From: Gemmatimonadota bacterium
GTDB taxonomy: Bacteria > Gemmatimonadota > Gemmatimonadetes > Gemmatimonadales > Gemmatimonadaceae
NCBI GenBank assembly: GCA_021299375.1
Contig: JAJTGR010000082.1
Coordinates: forward strand, 1-37,188
Reading direction: 5' to 3'
Length of the DNA stretch: 37,188 nucleotides
Shown one piece after another: positions 1-7,823 of this stretch (the stretch's first letter is position 1; every line of letters starts with the position of its first letter). The notes below the pieces were generated by a model. That model saw nothing but the letters and a program-made list of their open reading frames with translations. It was not told the origin of the DNA and did no database searches. The translations under genes and the position numbers were made by a program.

Positions 1-42
1 CTGGCCACCCCCTCGTGCTTTTCCCGCCGTGCTCCGTGGACT

Positions 43-205
43 CACCGTCCTCGGTGCCCTCCGTGTGGGCCCTTTCACCGTGCCCTCACCGACCTCGGTT
101 CCCTCTGTGTGGGCCCTTTCACCGCGCCCTCACCGTCCTCGGTGCCCTCCGTGTGGGCCCTTTCACCGCGCCCTCACCGTCCGCGGTGCCCTCCGTGAGG
201 GTTTT
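43..205. repeat. 44-bp tandem repeat array, 3 full units plus a partial, each with a small hairpin
   Basis: Units start at 43, 87, 131 and 175; the last is cut after about 30 bp. Units 1 and 3 differ by one base; unit 2 has several changes. Every unit opens with an inverted repeat: CACCG-TCCT-CGGTG in units 1 and 3, CACCG-TCCG-CGGTG in unit 4, and a stem shortened to ACCG-ACCT-CGGT in unit 2, so the stem core survives while loop bases vary. The array lies just past the clpP stop, so transcripts of clpP would carry several stem-loops in the 3' end. There are no unique spacers, so it is not a CRISPR. The repeats create a long open frame on the plus strand that looks non-genic. Confidence 0.9.
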
Positions 206-217
206 CCGCGCAGCGTC

Positions 218-832
218 TCAACGCCCAGCCGGCACCAGCTCCGCCTGATGCTGGATGACGTTGTCCACGAGGCCGTAGACCTTGGCGTCTTCCGCGCTCA
301 TGAAGCGGTCGCGATCGGTATCTCGCTCGATCTGCTCGATGGGGCGGCCGGTGTGCTTCGACATGAGCTCGTTCATCTTCGAACGGAGATACAGGATCTC
401 CTTGGCCTGAATCTCGATGTCCGAGGCCGAACCGCCGCCGCCATTCTGCGACGGCTGGTGGATCATGATGCGGCTGTGCGGCAGGGCGCTGCGGTGACCG
501 GCGGCGCCGGCGCAGAGCAGGAACGCGCCCATCGAGGCCGCCATGCCCATGCACGTGGTGTGCACCGGCGCCTTGATGAACTGCATGGTGTCGTACATCG
601 CGAGACCCGCCGACACGGAGCCGCCCGGCGAGTTGATGTACAGGTGGATCGGCTTCTCGGGGTTGTCGGCCTCGAGAAACAGCAGCTGTGCGATGATGAT
701 GTTCGCGACGTCGTCCGTGACGGGCGACCCCAGGAACACGATGCGATCCATGAGCAAGCGCGAGAAGATGTCGTACGTCCGCTCGCCGCGGCTGGAGCGC
801 TCGATGATATACGGCATGTAGATCGATGCCAT
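218..832 (-). CDS. clpP: ATP-dependent Clp protease proteolytic subunit ClpP
   Basis: Serine peptidase (family S14) that forms the barrel-shaped chamber of Clp proteases and degrades substrates fed by a Clp ATPase in the cytoplasm. The 204-residue product is full length. From the chosen start, the catalytic triad is visible: Ser100 in [10 protein letters not shown], His125 in SRIMIHQP and Asp175 in the DRDRF motif. The N-terminal [18 protein letters not shown] segment is the usual ClpP start. ATG at 832 is preferred because GGAG lies about 9 nt upstream; a GTG at 874 that overlaps the tig stop (GTGA) would add 14 residues. The tig-clpP order is conserved in bacteria; the usual next gene, clpX, is not visible in the 217 bases that remain to the left. 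Confidence 0.97.
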   Translation of the reverse strand: MASIYMPYIIERSSRGERTYDIFSRLLMDRIVFLGSPVTDDVANIIIAQLLFLEADNPEKPIHLYINSPGGSVSAGLAMYDTMQFIKAPVHTTCMGMAASMGAFLLCAGAAGHRSALPHSRIMIHQPSQNGGGGSASDIEIQAKEILYLRSKMNELMSKHTGRPIEQIERDTDRDRFMSAEDAKVYGLVDNVIQHQAELVPAGR

Positions 833-870
833 GCTGCCTGTCTCCGGTACGTGGGTGGCGTCGCGGGCGC

Positions 871-2115
871 TCACGCGGCCGTGACGGTGTTCTTCTCGAG
901 CAACCAGGTGAAGACGCGCTCCTCGGTGATCTCGCGCTCGATTTCCTGCAGGCGCCCCTGCTTCTGCAGTTGCGCGTACACCTGGCCCGGATCAGCGTTC
1001 CGGGCCTTGGCGAGTGTCTCGACGCGCGCATCGACATCGGCCGCCGAAGCCTGCAGCGACTCGCGCTCGGCCAGCGTGTCGATGATCAGGTCCCGCCGCA
1101 CCTGGTTCTCGGCCATCGGCATGAACTCCTTGGCGAACGTCTGCTTCTGGGCCTCGGGCACACCGTACATCTGCATGTACCCGTCGACGAGCTGCATGAC
1201 CCACGCCTTGGGTACATCGAACGGATTCGTGGTCACGATCTGCTGGATGAGCTGACCGCGCACGTCGGCGTCGGCCTCGCGCTTGCTCTGTTCGGCCATG
1301 TCGGTGCGCACGGCCTCACGCAACGCATCGATGGTATCGAAGTCGCCGACTTCGCGCGCGAAGGTGTCATCGAGCACAGGCAGTGACTTGCGCTTGACGT
1401 CCTTCACCACGACACGCACGAGCTTGGCGACGCCGCGCTGCGACTCATCGGGGAAATCGTCGGGCCAGCGCACCGATCGCTCGGTGGTGCCGCCCGGCAC
1501 TGTCTCCATGATCAGCTCTTCGATACCGGCGATCGCCTGGCCGCCGCCGAGCACGATGCGGTACTCCTTGCCCTCGGGGAGGGTGCCGTCGGCGTCGGCG
1601 GTGGAGAGCAGCACGGTGACCATGTCACCCGGCGCCGCCTTCTCCTCGACCGGCGTCCACTCGGCCTTCTGCTCGCGGATCCGCTCGATCTGCTCCTCGA
1701 CGAGGGCGTCGGTCACGGCGGCATCGCGGCGGGTCAGCGTGAAGCCGTCAATCTGCTCCAGCGCGAGCTCCGGGCGCACTTCGCAGTGCAGCTCGAACTC
1801 GAGCGGCTGGCCGGGTTCGGCCTTGAGGTCGTGCACGTGGGGCTGCGCAGCCAGCTTGAGTCCTTCACGCTCGATGGCCGTGCGGAATGCCTCGTTGATG
1901 ACGATCTCGATGGCTTCCTGGCGCACGGCCTCGGGGAACTTCTTGCGCACCATGGACGGCGGTGCCTTGCCCGGGCGGAAGCCGGGGAGTCGCACCTGCG
2001 TCGCGTACTTGCGCGCCGCCTGGTCTTCGTAGGTCGCCACCGTCTCGGCCGGCACCGTGATCTGCAGGCGCCGGGAGACGCCAGCGGTCTCGGTCGGGGT
2101 AATGGTGATGTTCAT
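871..2115 (-). CDS. tig: Trigger factor, ribosome-associated chaperone and prolyl isomerase
   Basis: Ribosome-bound chaperone that shields nascent chains; family proteins also have peptidyl-prolyl isomerase activity. At 414 residues it is slightly shorter than E. coli Tig (432). The ribosome-docking signature GFRPGKAPP sits at residues 45-53 of the N-terminal domain. A central FKBP-type region follows (around 150-240), including a [13 protein letters not shown] stretch typical of FKBP folds, and then a helical C-terminal domain rich in E, R and Q. ATG at 2115 gives the standard MNITITPTE-like N-terminus; no strong Shine-Dalgarno sequence is visible. The stop overlaps a possible GTG start of clpP, so the two are almost certainly co-transcribed. 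Confidence 0.96.
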   Translation of the reverse strand: MNITITPTETAGVSRRLQITVPAETVATYEDQAARKYATQVRLPGFRPGKAPPSMVRKKFPEAVRQEAIEIVINEAFRTAIEREGLKLAAQPHVHDLKAEPGQPLEFELHCEVRPELALEQIDGFTLTRRDAAVTDALVEEQIERIREQKAEWTPVEEKAAPGDMVTVLLSTADADGTLPEGKEYRIVLGGGQAIAGIEELIMETVPGGTTERSVRWPDDFPDESQRGVAKLVRVVVKDVKRKSLPVLDDTFAREVGDFDTIDALREAVRTDMAEQSKREADADVRGQLIQQIVTTNPFDVPKAWVMQLVDGYMQMYGVPEAQKQTFAKEFMPMAENQVRRDLIIDTLAERESLQASAADVDARVETLAKARNADPGQVYAQLQKQGRLQEIEREITEERVFTWLLEKNTVTAA

Positions 2116-2207
2116 CGGGGCAAATCTAGTGGGGTGGGGGTCGGCGAGAAACCGCGCCGCCAGCGCCCGCCCCGACGCGTCATGGCCGTGACATCTCCGG
2201 AAACACC

Positions 2208-2233
2208 AAGCGGGCCGCCGAGGCGGCCCGCTT
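2208..2233 (-). terminator. Strong hairpin terminator after crtI
   Basis: A perfect 11-bp inverted repeat (AAGCGGGCCGC, loop of 4, GCGGCCCGCTT) lies 17 nt past the crtI stop. Reading on the minus strand it is followed by TTGGTGTTT, a short T-rich tail. It separates the carotenoid genes from tig. Confidence 0.8.
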
Positions 2234-2250
2234 CACCGCCGACCGGTCTC

Positions 2251-3765
2251 TCAGACCGGGGCGAGCGTCGGCGCCGGGGTCGGCGCGGTCTTCCTGGCCG
2301 GGGCACCGCCGATGAGTTCGGCCACGATCTTCCCGCTGGCGATCACGCCGGGCAGGCCGGCGCCGGGGTGGGTCCCGGCGCCGCAGAAGTAGAGGTTCGA
2401 GATGTCCTTGCTCTGGTTGTGCGGCCGCATGTAGGCGGACTGCGTCAGCACCGGCTCGGGGCCGAACGCGCTGCCCATGTAGCTGTTGAGCGTCCGCTCG
2501 AAATAGCGTGGGTCGATACGCCGCTCGGTCACGAGGTGCTGCGACAGCTCCGGGAGGTAGCGATCCTCGAGGTACTGCATGATGCGGTCGCGATAGCGCT
2601 GCCCCACGGCTTCCCAGTCCGTTCGGCTCCCGAGATGTGGGACCGGCGAAAGCACATACCAGCAGTCATGTCCCGGCGGCGCCAGCGATGCGTCGGTCGC
2701 CGTGGGGCGGTGCAGGTAGAGCGAGAAGTCATCGGCAAGGATCTTCCGCTCGAAGATGTCCTCGAGCAGCGACTTGTAGCGGGGGCCCATGATGATCTCA
2801 TGGTGCGCGATGTTGTCGTACTGCCGGTTGGTACCGAAGTAGATCACGAACAGCGACATCGAGTGCCGCAGGTTCTCCACCCTGCGGTTGCTCATGCTGG
2901 GGCGCTTCTCGGGTGGCAGGAGCGTACGATACGCCTGCACCAGATCGCCGTTGCACACCACAGCCTCCGCACGCAGCTGCTCACCACCGACCAGCTTGAC
3001 GCCATTGGCGCGGCGGTTGTCGCCGACCAGGATTTCCTGCACCTCACTCTCGTACCGGATGCGGCCTCCGAGATCCTCGAATGCCTGCACCAGAGCACGC
3101 ACGAGGGCGCCCGTGCCGCCCATCGCGAAAAGCACGCCCCACTGCTGCTCGAGCTTGTGGATGAGGGCGTACATGGACGAGGCGCGGTACGGGTTGCCGC
3201 CCACCAACAACGGGTGAAAGGAAAAGACCTGCCGCAAGCGCTCGTCCTTGAGATACTTGTCGGCCAGCCCGGCCACGGAGATGTCGGAGCGGGTGCGGAT
3301 GAGCTCCGGCAACACCTTCACCATCGACCCGAGTGACAGGAAGGGCTTGTCGATGAGCGGCATGCCGACGTTGAAGATCTCCCACGCCTTCTCACGAAAG
3401 CGCAGGTAGCCGTCCACATCGTCCGGCGAGAACTCGCGCACCTGCCGCACGAGTGACTCCTTGTCGCCGTTGTAGTGGAAAACCGTACCGTCCTCGAACC
3501 GAATGTTGTAGAAGGGATCGAGGAGGACGAGCTTGATGTAGTCGGCGGTCGTGCGGCCCGTGAGCGCGAACAACTCGTCGAGGACCCAAGGCGCCGTGAT
3601 GATGGTCGGGCCGGCGTCGAAGGTGAAGCCGTCCTGCTCGAACACGTAGGCTCGGCCACCAGCCTTGTCGAGCTTCTCGACAATGGTGACGTCGTGACCC
3701 TGAGCCTGCAGACGGATGGCAGCGGCCAACCCGCCGAATCCACTGCCGATGACGACAATGCGCAT
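2251..3765 (-). CDS. crtI: Phytoene desaturase CrtI
   Basis: FAD-dependent desaturase that introduces double bases of conjugation into phytoene to give acyclic coloured carotenes such as neurosporene or lycopene; membrane-associated. The 504-residue length is typical. The N-terminal dinucleotide-binding motif GSGFGGLAAAIRL is at residues 7-19, followed by the E-K-x5-GGRA segment of CrtI proteins. The C-terminal FAD signature GAGTHPGAGLPGV begins at about 462. The tail after it is Pro/Ala/Thr-rich and probably disordered. How many desaturation steps it performs cannot be read from sequence. It is last in the carotenoid cluster, 43 bp after a small membrane protein gene. ATG 3765 is the only sensible start, directly before the FAD motif. 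Confidence 0.96.
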   Translation of the reverse strand: MRIVVIGSGFGGLAAAIRLQAQGHDVTIVEKLDKAGGRAYVFEQDGFTFDAGPTIITAPWVLDELFALTGRTTADYIKLVLLDPFYNIRFEDGTVFHYNGDKESLVRQVREFSPDDVDGYLRFREKAWEIFNVGMPLIDKPFLSLGSMVKVLPELIRTRSDISVAGLADKYLKDERLRQVFSFHPLLVGGNPYRASSMYALIHKLEQQWGVLFAMGGTGALVRALVQAFEDLGGRIRYESEVQEILVGDNRRANGVKLVGGEQLRAEAVVCNGDLVQAYRTLLPPEKRPSMSNRRVENLRHSMSLFVIYFGTNRQYDNIAHHEIIMGPRYKSLLEDIFERKILADDFSLYLHRPTATDASLAPPGHDCWYVLSPVPHLGSRTDWEAVGQRYRDRIMQYLEDRYLPELSQHLVTERRIDPRYFERTLNSYMGSAFGPEPVLTQSAYMRPHNQSKDISNLYFCGAGTHPGAGLPGVIASGKIVAELIGGAPARKTAPTPAPTLAPV

Positions 3766-3808
3766 GAACCGGAATGCTGAAGGAGCAGAGCGCCCGCCCC
3801 GCCGCGTG

Positions 3809-4099
3809 TCAGCGACGAAGCAGGACGGCGATGTGCCAGAGGTGAACGACCAAGGCGCAGAGCATGGCGATGGCGAATCCTTCCGGCGACGGCTCGGGTC
3901 GGCGATGGAAGATCATCGCGGCGACCAGTGAACCGCCGGCCCCCAGGAACGACACGATGCGCGCCGTGTTCGGTGATCCGAGTGGCGACTTCGGGTTCCG
4001 TCGCTGCCAGATCACCAGCACCGCCGCCTCGATGACGATGAGGACGAGGATGCCGATGGGCAGGGCATCAGAATCGAAGATGGGGACGAGGCGATCCAT
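3809..4099 (-). CDS. Small three-helix membrane protein of unknown function in the carotenoid cluster
   Basis: I do not recognise a family. From ATG 4099 the product has 96 residues with three likely membrane helices (about 8-27, 47-63 and 73-93), joined by a basic loop (WQRRNPK) after helix 1 and HRRPEPSPEG before helix 3, and ends in LLRR. A longer open frame to 4198 would add a Pro/Arg-rich leader that overlaps two hairpins and looks non-coding. No clear Shine-Dalgarno sequence precedes ATG 4099, so the start is uncertain. Its position between cruF and crtI suggests a role linked to carotenoid synthesis or membrane placement, but that is inference from context only. Confidence 0.65.
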   Translation of the reverse strand: MDRLVPIFDSDALPIGILVLIVIEAAVLVIWQRRNPKSPLGSPNTARIVSFLGAGGSLVAAMIFHRRPEPSPEGFAIAMLCALVVHLWHIAVLLRR

Positions 4100-4125
4100 A
4101 CCGCAGTCGAAGGAGCTAACGCAGA

Positions 4126-4147
4126 CCCGGGCGAGAGTGTGCCCGGG
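4126..4147. other. GC-only stem-loop upstream of the small membrane protein
   Basis: CCCGGGC (4126-4132) and GCCCGGG (4141-4147) form a 7-bp stem with an 8-nt loop, 26 nt upstream of ATG 4099. It has no T-run on either strand. It may be a 5' leader structure or part of a double terminator with the hairpin at 4186-4211. Confidence 0.45.
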
Positions 4148-4185
4148 GGGCCCTGAGTTGGGCGCACGAGGTGGCCGGTTCCAAG

Positions 4186-4211
4186 AACGGCCGGGCATGT
4201 GCCCGGCCGTT
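4186..4211 (-). terminator. Terminator-like hairpin after cruF
   Basis: A perfect 12-bp inverted repeat (AACGGCCGGGCA ... TGCCCGGCCGTT) with two unpaired central bases, 32 nt past the cruF stop. On the minus strand the stem runs into TTCTTGG, a weak T-rich tail. It would separate crtB-cruF from the two downstream genes, or attenuate between them. Confidence 0.65.
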
Positions 4212-4243
4212 GTGCCCTGCTGCCACGGGGGCGAGGGGTGGGG

Positions 4244-5206
4244 TCAGTTCCCCGACACCGCCACCTGACCAAGGGGCGCCGACGGTGCCGTGCCCGGCGA
4301 GGGCAGGGGCATCGGGGCGTTGCGCAGGGCGGCCCACAGCGGGAGACCCATGGCGATGGTGCCGAGGACGCCCGCCAGCACCATGTCCTGGCGGAGGCAG
4401 ATGACGATCGGCAGGAGACCGTTCACGGCGTACAGCGTGATCGGCAGGCGGTGCGGCGACACCTTGGTGGCCCACATCGACGGGGGTACCAGCGCGAGCA
4501 TCACGCGGGCGACGAGGATGCCGGTGAGCAGCCACCCGAGCCAATTGGTGATCGGCATGCCAAAGAAAATGGGCTTGCCGATGAACTGCTCGAAAGCGCT
4601 CCGGTCGGACAGATCACCGATCTGCCAGAACCAGTGGTTGGTCTTGACCATGGCAGGATCCATGGATACGTCCCACAGCGTCAGGACCAAGCCGCCCATG
4701 AAGGCCCACCACCACTTGGAGGTGCGGTCGTCCTTGGCCGGCAGGAATCGGCCGCAGATGGCCAGCGACGCGACCAGCATGTAGAACCACGACGTGGGGA
4801 TGTTGAACGGCACGCGGTCGAGGATCTTGTAGCCCAGCTGGCTCGAGTACTCGTAGGCTCCGAACGGGTAGTCGGTGACGGTGCCCGCGTACTCGGAGAG
4901 GAACGCGAGAGCAAATGACACCAGGAAAACGGGAAGGGCGCGGGCCACCCCGATCGTGTGCGCCAGGAACGCGAGGCCGGCGATGGCACCCAGCGTGACC
5001 GTGGTCGCCCCCCCATAGGTGAAGCCCATGGCCATCACCTTCTGGTTCTGCGGGGTCTGGAGCCACTCCGGGTACGGCGGCACCAGAAACGTCGCGAACG
5101 CAAACGCGGAGAATGCCGAGAAGAACGCATGTCCGAGGAGCGCGGCAGCCGCGATCCGGAACAACGTGGACGGCGCGGTATCCCGAAGGTCGGTGGAGTG
5201 AGTCAT
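4244..5206 (-). CDS. cruF: CruF-type carotenoid 1,2-hydratase (DUF422/COG2324 family)
   Basis: Integral membrane enzyme that adds water across the C-1,2 double bond at the acyclic psi end of carotenoids, making tertiary hydroxyl groups; the family also includes bisanhydrobacterioruberin hydratase. The 320 residues contain about seven to eight hydrophobic segments. Recognisable family stretches are EYAGTVTDYPFGAYEY, then VPFNIPTSWFYM, WDVSMDPAMV and FFGMPITNWLGW, whose Asp, Glu, Tyr and Trp residues are the likely active-site set. The C-terminal 25 residues are Pro/Ala-rich. ATG 5206 follows a GAGGGG ribosome site that overlaps the crtB stop, so translation is probably coupled to crtB. With CrtI and CrtB and no cyclase nearby, it points to acyclic hydroxylated carotenoids. 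Confidence 0.9.
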   Translation of the reverse strand: MTHSTDLRDTAPSTLFRIAAAALLGHAFFSAFSAFAFATFLVPPYPEWLQTPQNQKVMAMGFTYGGATTVTLGAIAGLAFLAHTIGVARALPVFLVSFALAFLSEYAGTVTDYPFGAYEYSSQLGYKILDRVPFNIPTSWFYMLVASLAICGRFLPAKDDRTSKWWWAFMGGLVLTLWDVSMDPAMVKTNHWFWQIGDLSDRSAFEQFIGKPIFFGMPITNWLGWLLTGILVARVMLALVPPSMWATKVSPHRLPITLYAVNGLLPIVICLRQDMVLAGVLGTIAMGLPLWAALRNAPMPLPSPGTAPSAPLGQVAVSGN

Positions 5207-5218
5207 GCGAACAGCCCC

Positions 5219-6202
5219 TCAGGCAAGACGGATCAGGGTATCGGTATTGGCCGACGCCGTGTTGGGTTCCCAGACGATGCGCGGCCCGTGCCCCAGCGCC
5301 GACAAGTCCGGGGTGGGGGCCCGATAGCGCCAGGCGTTCCACAGAATGCCCACGCGGGCCAGGCGACCGATGCGGGCACGTGACGAGATGGTGTCGTACC
5401 CTTGGGCTTCGATGGCGTTCAGAATGCCGGCATAGCCCGTGGCGCACGCCGCGGCACAGCGCTGGGCGTCGGATGCAAGCAGTGCGATGCCTGGCATGGC
5501 GGCGTCGTAGAGCGCTCGCGCCCGGCTCACCTCGAAGGCCATCAGGCGGGCCCACCCGGGTTCACGCACCAGCGACGCCCCACGAGTCAGCACGTCCTGC
5601 GGGGTGAGCCCGAAGCGGGCCATATCCTCGGCCGGCAGGTAGCAGCGACCGCGGTGGGCATCCTCCCCAACGTCCCGGAGGATATTGGTCAGCTGCATCG
5701 CCGTGCCGAGCGTCCGTGCGTACTGAATGGCCTTGGTCCGCATGGCCGGGCCAGCCGGCACACCGAACACGTAGGTGCACATCTCGCCGACCGAGCTGGC
5801 GACCCCCTCACAATACTGCTCGAGTTCGGCCCACGTCGCATAGGTGTGGGCCTCCAGATCCCGACCGACCCCGTCCAACAGTTCAAAGAGCGGATCGGGG
5901 GCCACGTCGTAGGCGCGGGTGACCCATGCCATTTCGCGGAAGATGGGGCCGCTGGGGCGCCCGTCGAGGGCGGCCTGCAGTTGGTCCCGATACGCATCGA
6001 GCTGGACCCGGAGCGCGGCCAGATTCCCCTGATCGGCCTGATCGACGAGATCGTCGGCCACCCGGCAGAACGCATACAGGGCATAGGCGGCGCGGCGTTT
6101 CTCGGTGGGGAGCAGCTTGCTCGCGAGCGAGAACGTCCGGGCGTGTACCAGGGTGATTCGGGCGCACTCGGACGCGTCCGTCATCGGGGCGGGCGCGATC
6201 AT
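5219..6202 (-). CDS. crtB: Phytoene synthase CrtB
   Basis: Condenses two geranylgeranyl diphosphates into 15-cis-phytoene, the first committed step of carotenoid synthesis; squalene/phytoene synthase family. From ATG 6202 it has 327 residues. The first Asp-rich Mg-diphosphate motif is DDLVD at 50-54 and the second is DVGED at 177-181 in LTNILRDVGED, followed by the RGRCYLP segment. The dehydrosqualene versus phytoene choice cannot be settled from sequence, but the crtI and cruF partners favour phytoene. The start is uncertain: ATG 6202, ATG 6184 and GTG 6277 are all open and none has a good ribosome site. The family core starts with ITLVHARTFSLAS, so either ATG suffices. Confidence 0.94.
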   Translation of the reverse strand: MIAPAPMTDASECARITLVHARTFSLASKLLPTEKRRAAYALYAFCRVADDLVDQADQGNLAALRVQLDAYRDQLQAALDGRPSGPIFREMAWVTRAYDVAPDPLFELLDGVGRDLEAHTYATWAELEQYCEGVASSVGEMCTYVFGVPAGPAMRTKAIQYARTLGTAMQLTNILRDVGEDAHRGRCYLPAEDMARFGLTPQDVLTRGASLVREPGWARLMAFEVSRARALYDAAMPGIALLASDAQRCAAACATGYAGILNAIEAQGYDTISSRARIGRLARVGILWNAWRYRAPTPDLSALGHGPRIVWEPNTASANTDTLIRLA

Positions 6203-6307
6203 GCCACCATGGTCGTGGGACGCCGAGGACTCATCGGAGCGGTGCCGGGCAAGGATGACGAAGGTGGCGCAGCGCACCCGGACGAGAGCGCTGCCGCACA
6301 GTCAACG

Positions 6308-6332
6308 CGCAGGAAAAAAACAGGTTCCTGCG
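6308..6332. other. Stem-loop with A/T-run loop upstream of crtB
   Basis: CGCAGGAA (6308-6315) pairs with TTCCTGCG (6325-6332) around a 9-nt loop; a run of seven A bases (6314-6320) spans the 3' end of the left arm and the loop. It is flanked on both sides by GTCAAC. It could be a leader structure in the crtB transcript or a protein-binding site. Confidence 0.5.
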
Positions 6333-6448
6333 TCAACCGCAAAGGGCTCGAACGCCGAGCCCGCCGTCTATGACCAAGGTGCGACTGATTGGACCGGGTG
6401 TCAACATGACTGGACACCATCACCTGTAAACCCTGGGATGAATGACGA

Positions 6449-6480
6449 GGGATGCGTGACAGGGATGCGTGACAGGGATG
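6449..6480. repeat. 13-bp direct repeats, two perfect units plus partial
   Basis: GGGATGCGTGACA occurs at 6449-6461 and 6462-6474, followed by GGGATG at 6475-6480 (one G run shifted) and preceded by a related GGGATGAATGACGA at 6435-6448. Spacing near one helical turn plus a few bases suggests a possible operator or simple slippage duplication. Confidence 0.7.
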
Positions 6481-6762
6481 AGTCGTGGGACGCGCCGGCG
6501 GAGGCGACGCCCCACCATCGGCCGCGGGCTTCCGTACGCCTCGCCGCTCAGGGCTCACAATCGGCCGATCGTCGACAGCATGACCGCCGGTGTCACGCGG
6601 CGCCACCACGGGACGGTGCTTCGCCATCATTCAGGGGACCATCAGCCGGCTCTCCCGACCGGACGAAACGAAGCGGGCGTCAGAGGCGCCGATGGCCGGG
6701 CACACGAGCCAGCGCACAACGTGTGGCGTCTCCCGCGGGACATGGCCGGGGTGACCGGCGCC

Positions 6763-6791
6763 TTGACGCGGTCCGTGCGCTCTGGCACGTT
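6763..6791 (+). promoter_or_regulatory. Candidate sigma-70 type promoter for the nuo operon
   Basis: TTGACG (6763-6768) and CACGTT (6786-6791) are separated by 17 bp, placing a transcript start about 100 nt before nuoA. The -35 is good and the -10 poor, as is common in GC-rich genomes. Confidence 0.3.
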
Positions 6792-6896
6792 GCGTGCGGT
6801 TGCTCAGTCTGGCGGTTCGCTGTGAACCAATGGACCTACCTCTCCTCCGGCGTCCCGTCGGTCGCCGTCCGGAATCCCGGCACCCGTGCCTGTGCG

Positions 6897-7262
6897 ATGA
6901 CCCCCTACATCACGTTCCTGCTCTATGCGGTCGCCATCGTCGGCTTTGTCGGCCTGGCGCTGACGCTGAACGCGGTGCTGGGGCCCAAGCCGGCTGCCAC
7001 GTCCACCAAACTCGAGCCCTTCGAGTGCGGCGCCACGCCAGTGGAGCTGGTGAACGTGAAGGCCGTGCCCATCAAGTATTACGCCGTGGCCATCGTCTTC
7101 ATCCTGTTCGACCTGGAGACGATGTTTCTCTTCATCTGGACGCTGGGCGCCCGACCGCTGTCGGGCTTCATGGTGTTCACTTTCTTCCTCTTCGCCGCCT
7201 TGCTGGTCCTCTGCCTTCTATATGTATACCGGGCGCGGATTCTCGAAGCGGTGACGGAGTAA
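6897..7262 (+). CDS. nuoA: NADH-quinone oxidoreductase subunit A
   Basis: Small membrane-arm subunit of complex I near the quinone site. The 121 residues show three membrane helices (about 5-27, 62-82 and 90-110). The conserved loop between helices 1 and 2 reads KLEPFECGATP, followed by YYAVAIVFILFDLETMFLF, the family's most conserved helix with acidic residues in FDLE. ATG 6897 is chosen because it begins just before helix 1; an in-frame GTG at 6822 would add 25 unconserved residues. No strong ribosome site is visible. It opens the fourteen-gene nuo operon, three bases before nuoB. Confidence 0.96.
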   Translation: MTPYITFLLYAVAIVGFVGLALTLNAVLGPKPAATSTKLEPFECGATPVELVNVKAVPIKYYAVAIVFILFDLETMFLFIWTLGARPLSGFMVFTFFLFAALLVLCLLYVYRARILEAVTE

Positions 7263-7265
7263 CCG

Positions 7266-7820
7266 ATGTACGGCAAGCGCCTCCCCATCGTGGACGCGGC
7301 GGGATCGCCCGCGGCCCAGGCGTCCGGCGGCTCCACGCACACCAAGCACGCGACCTTCGAGTACCTCACGACCCGGAAGGACGAGCTGGTCGGCTGGGCC
7401 CGCAAGTTCTCGCTGTTCCCCTATCCGTTCGTCACCGCCTGCTGTGCGATGGAGTTCATGGCCGTGAGCGCCTCGGCGTACGACACCGACCGCTTCGGCG
7501 CCGCCCTGCCGCGGTTTTCGCCCCGCCAGGCCGACCTGCTGATGGTGGTCGGCACGGTGACCCAGAAGCAGGCCCCCATCCTGCTCAAGGTCTACGAGCA
7601 GATGTGCGAGCCCAAGTGGGTCATGGCCTTCGGCGTGTGCGCGAGCACGGGCGGGTTCTACCAGAACTATGCGTCGCTTCCAGGGATCGATCGGATCATT
7701 CCCGTGGACATCTACGTGCCCGGTTGTCCGCCGCGCCCCGAGATGGTCATCGATGGCATCATGCGCCTGCAGGAGAAGATTGCGAACGGGCGCCATCCCA
7801 TCGTCAATGAGCGGTTCTGA
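7266..7820 (+). CDS. nuoB: NADH-quinone oxidoreductase subunit B
   Basis: Peripheral-arm subunit that holds cluster N2, the last iron-sulfur centre before quinone. The 184 residues contain the four N2 ligands: the tandem Cys59-Cys60 in FVTACCAMEF, Cys125 in FGVCASTGG and Cys154 in VPGCPPRP. The N-terminal 30 residues are Ala/Gly/Ser-rich and poorly conserved. ATG 7266 lies three bases past the nuoA stop. Length and motifs match the family with no oddity. Confidence 0.98.
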   Translation: MYGKRLPIVDAAGSPAAQASGGSTHTKHATFEYLTTRKDELVGWARKFSLFPYPFVTACCAMEFMAVSASAYDTDRFGAALPRFSPRQADLLMVVGTVTQKQAPILLKVYEQMCEPKWVMAFGVCASTGGFYQNYASLPGIDRIIPVDIYVPGCPPRPEMVIDGIMRLQEKIANGRHPIVNERF

Positions 7821-7823
7821 GTC

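Larger units (their letters stand above)
6203..6896. promoter_or_regulatory. Divergent control region between crtB and nuoA
   Basis: About 0.7 kb with no convincing gene. It should hold promoters for both the carotenoid operon (minus) and nuo (plus). Visible elements: GTCAAC three times, at 6301-6306, 6332-6337 and 6400-6405 (minus-strand GTTGAC, the last giving a perfect TTGACA -35-like hexamer at 6404-6399 with no good -10 at normal spacing); a hairpin at 6308-6332; 13-bp direct repeats at 6449-6474; an imperfect inverted repeat TGTCAA/TGGACA at 6399-6416. Long open frames across it on both strands show no recognisable protein. Confidence 0.6.

Noticed and set aside
43-205. Possible CRISPR array
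   Set aside because: Units are directly adjacent 44-mers with no variable spacers and no cas genes nearby.
29-1255. 408-residue plus-strand frame through the tandem repeats and clpP
   Set aside because: Its N-terminus is made of the 44-bp repeats and the rest is antisense to clpP and tig; both are securely identified.
1786-3336. 516-residue plus-strand frame over tig and crtI
   Set aside because: Antisense to two well-recognised genes and crosses the terminator hairpin at 2208-2233.
6203-6896. tRNA, small gene or leader peptide in the crtB-nuoA gap
   Set aside because: No cloverleaf, anticodon arm or CCA end was found, and open frames there show no ribosome site or protein-like composition.
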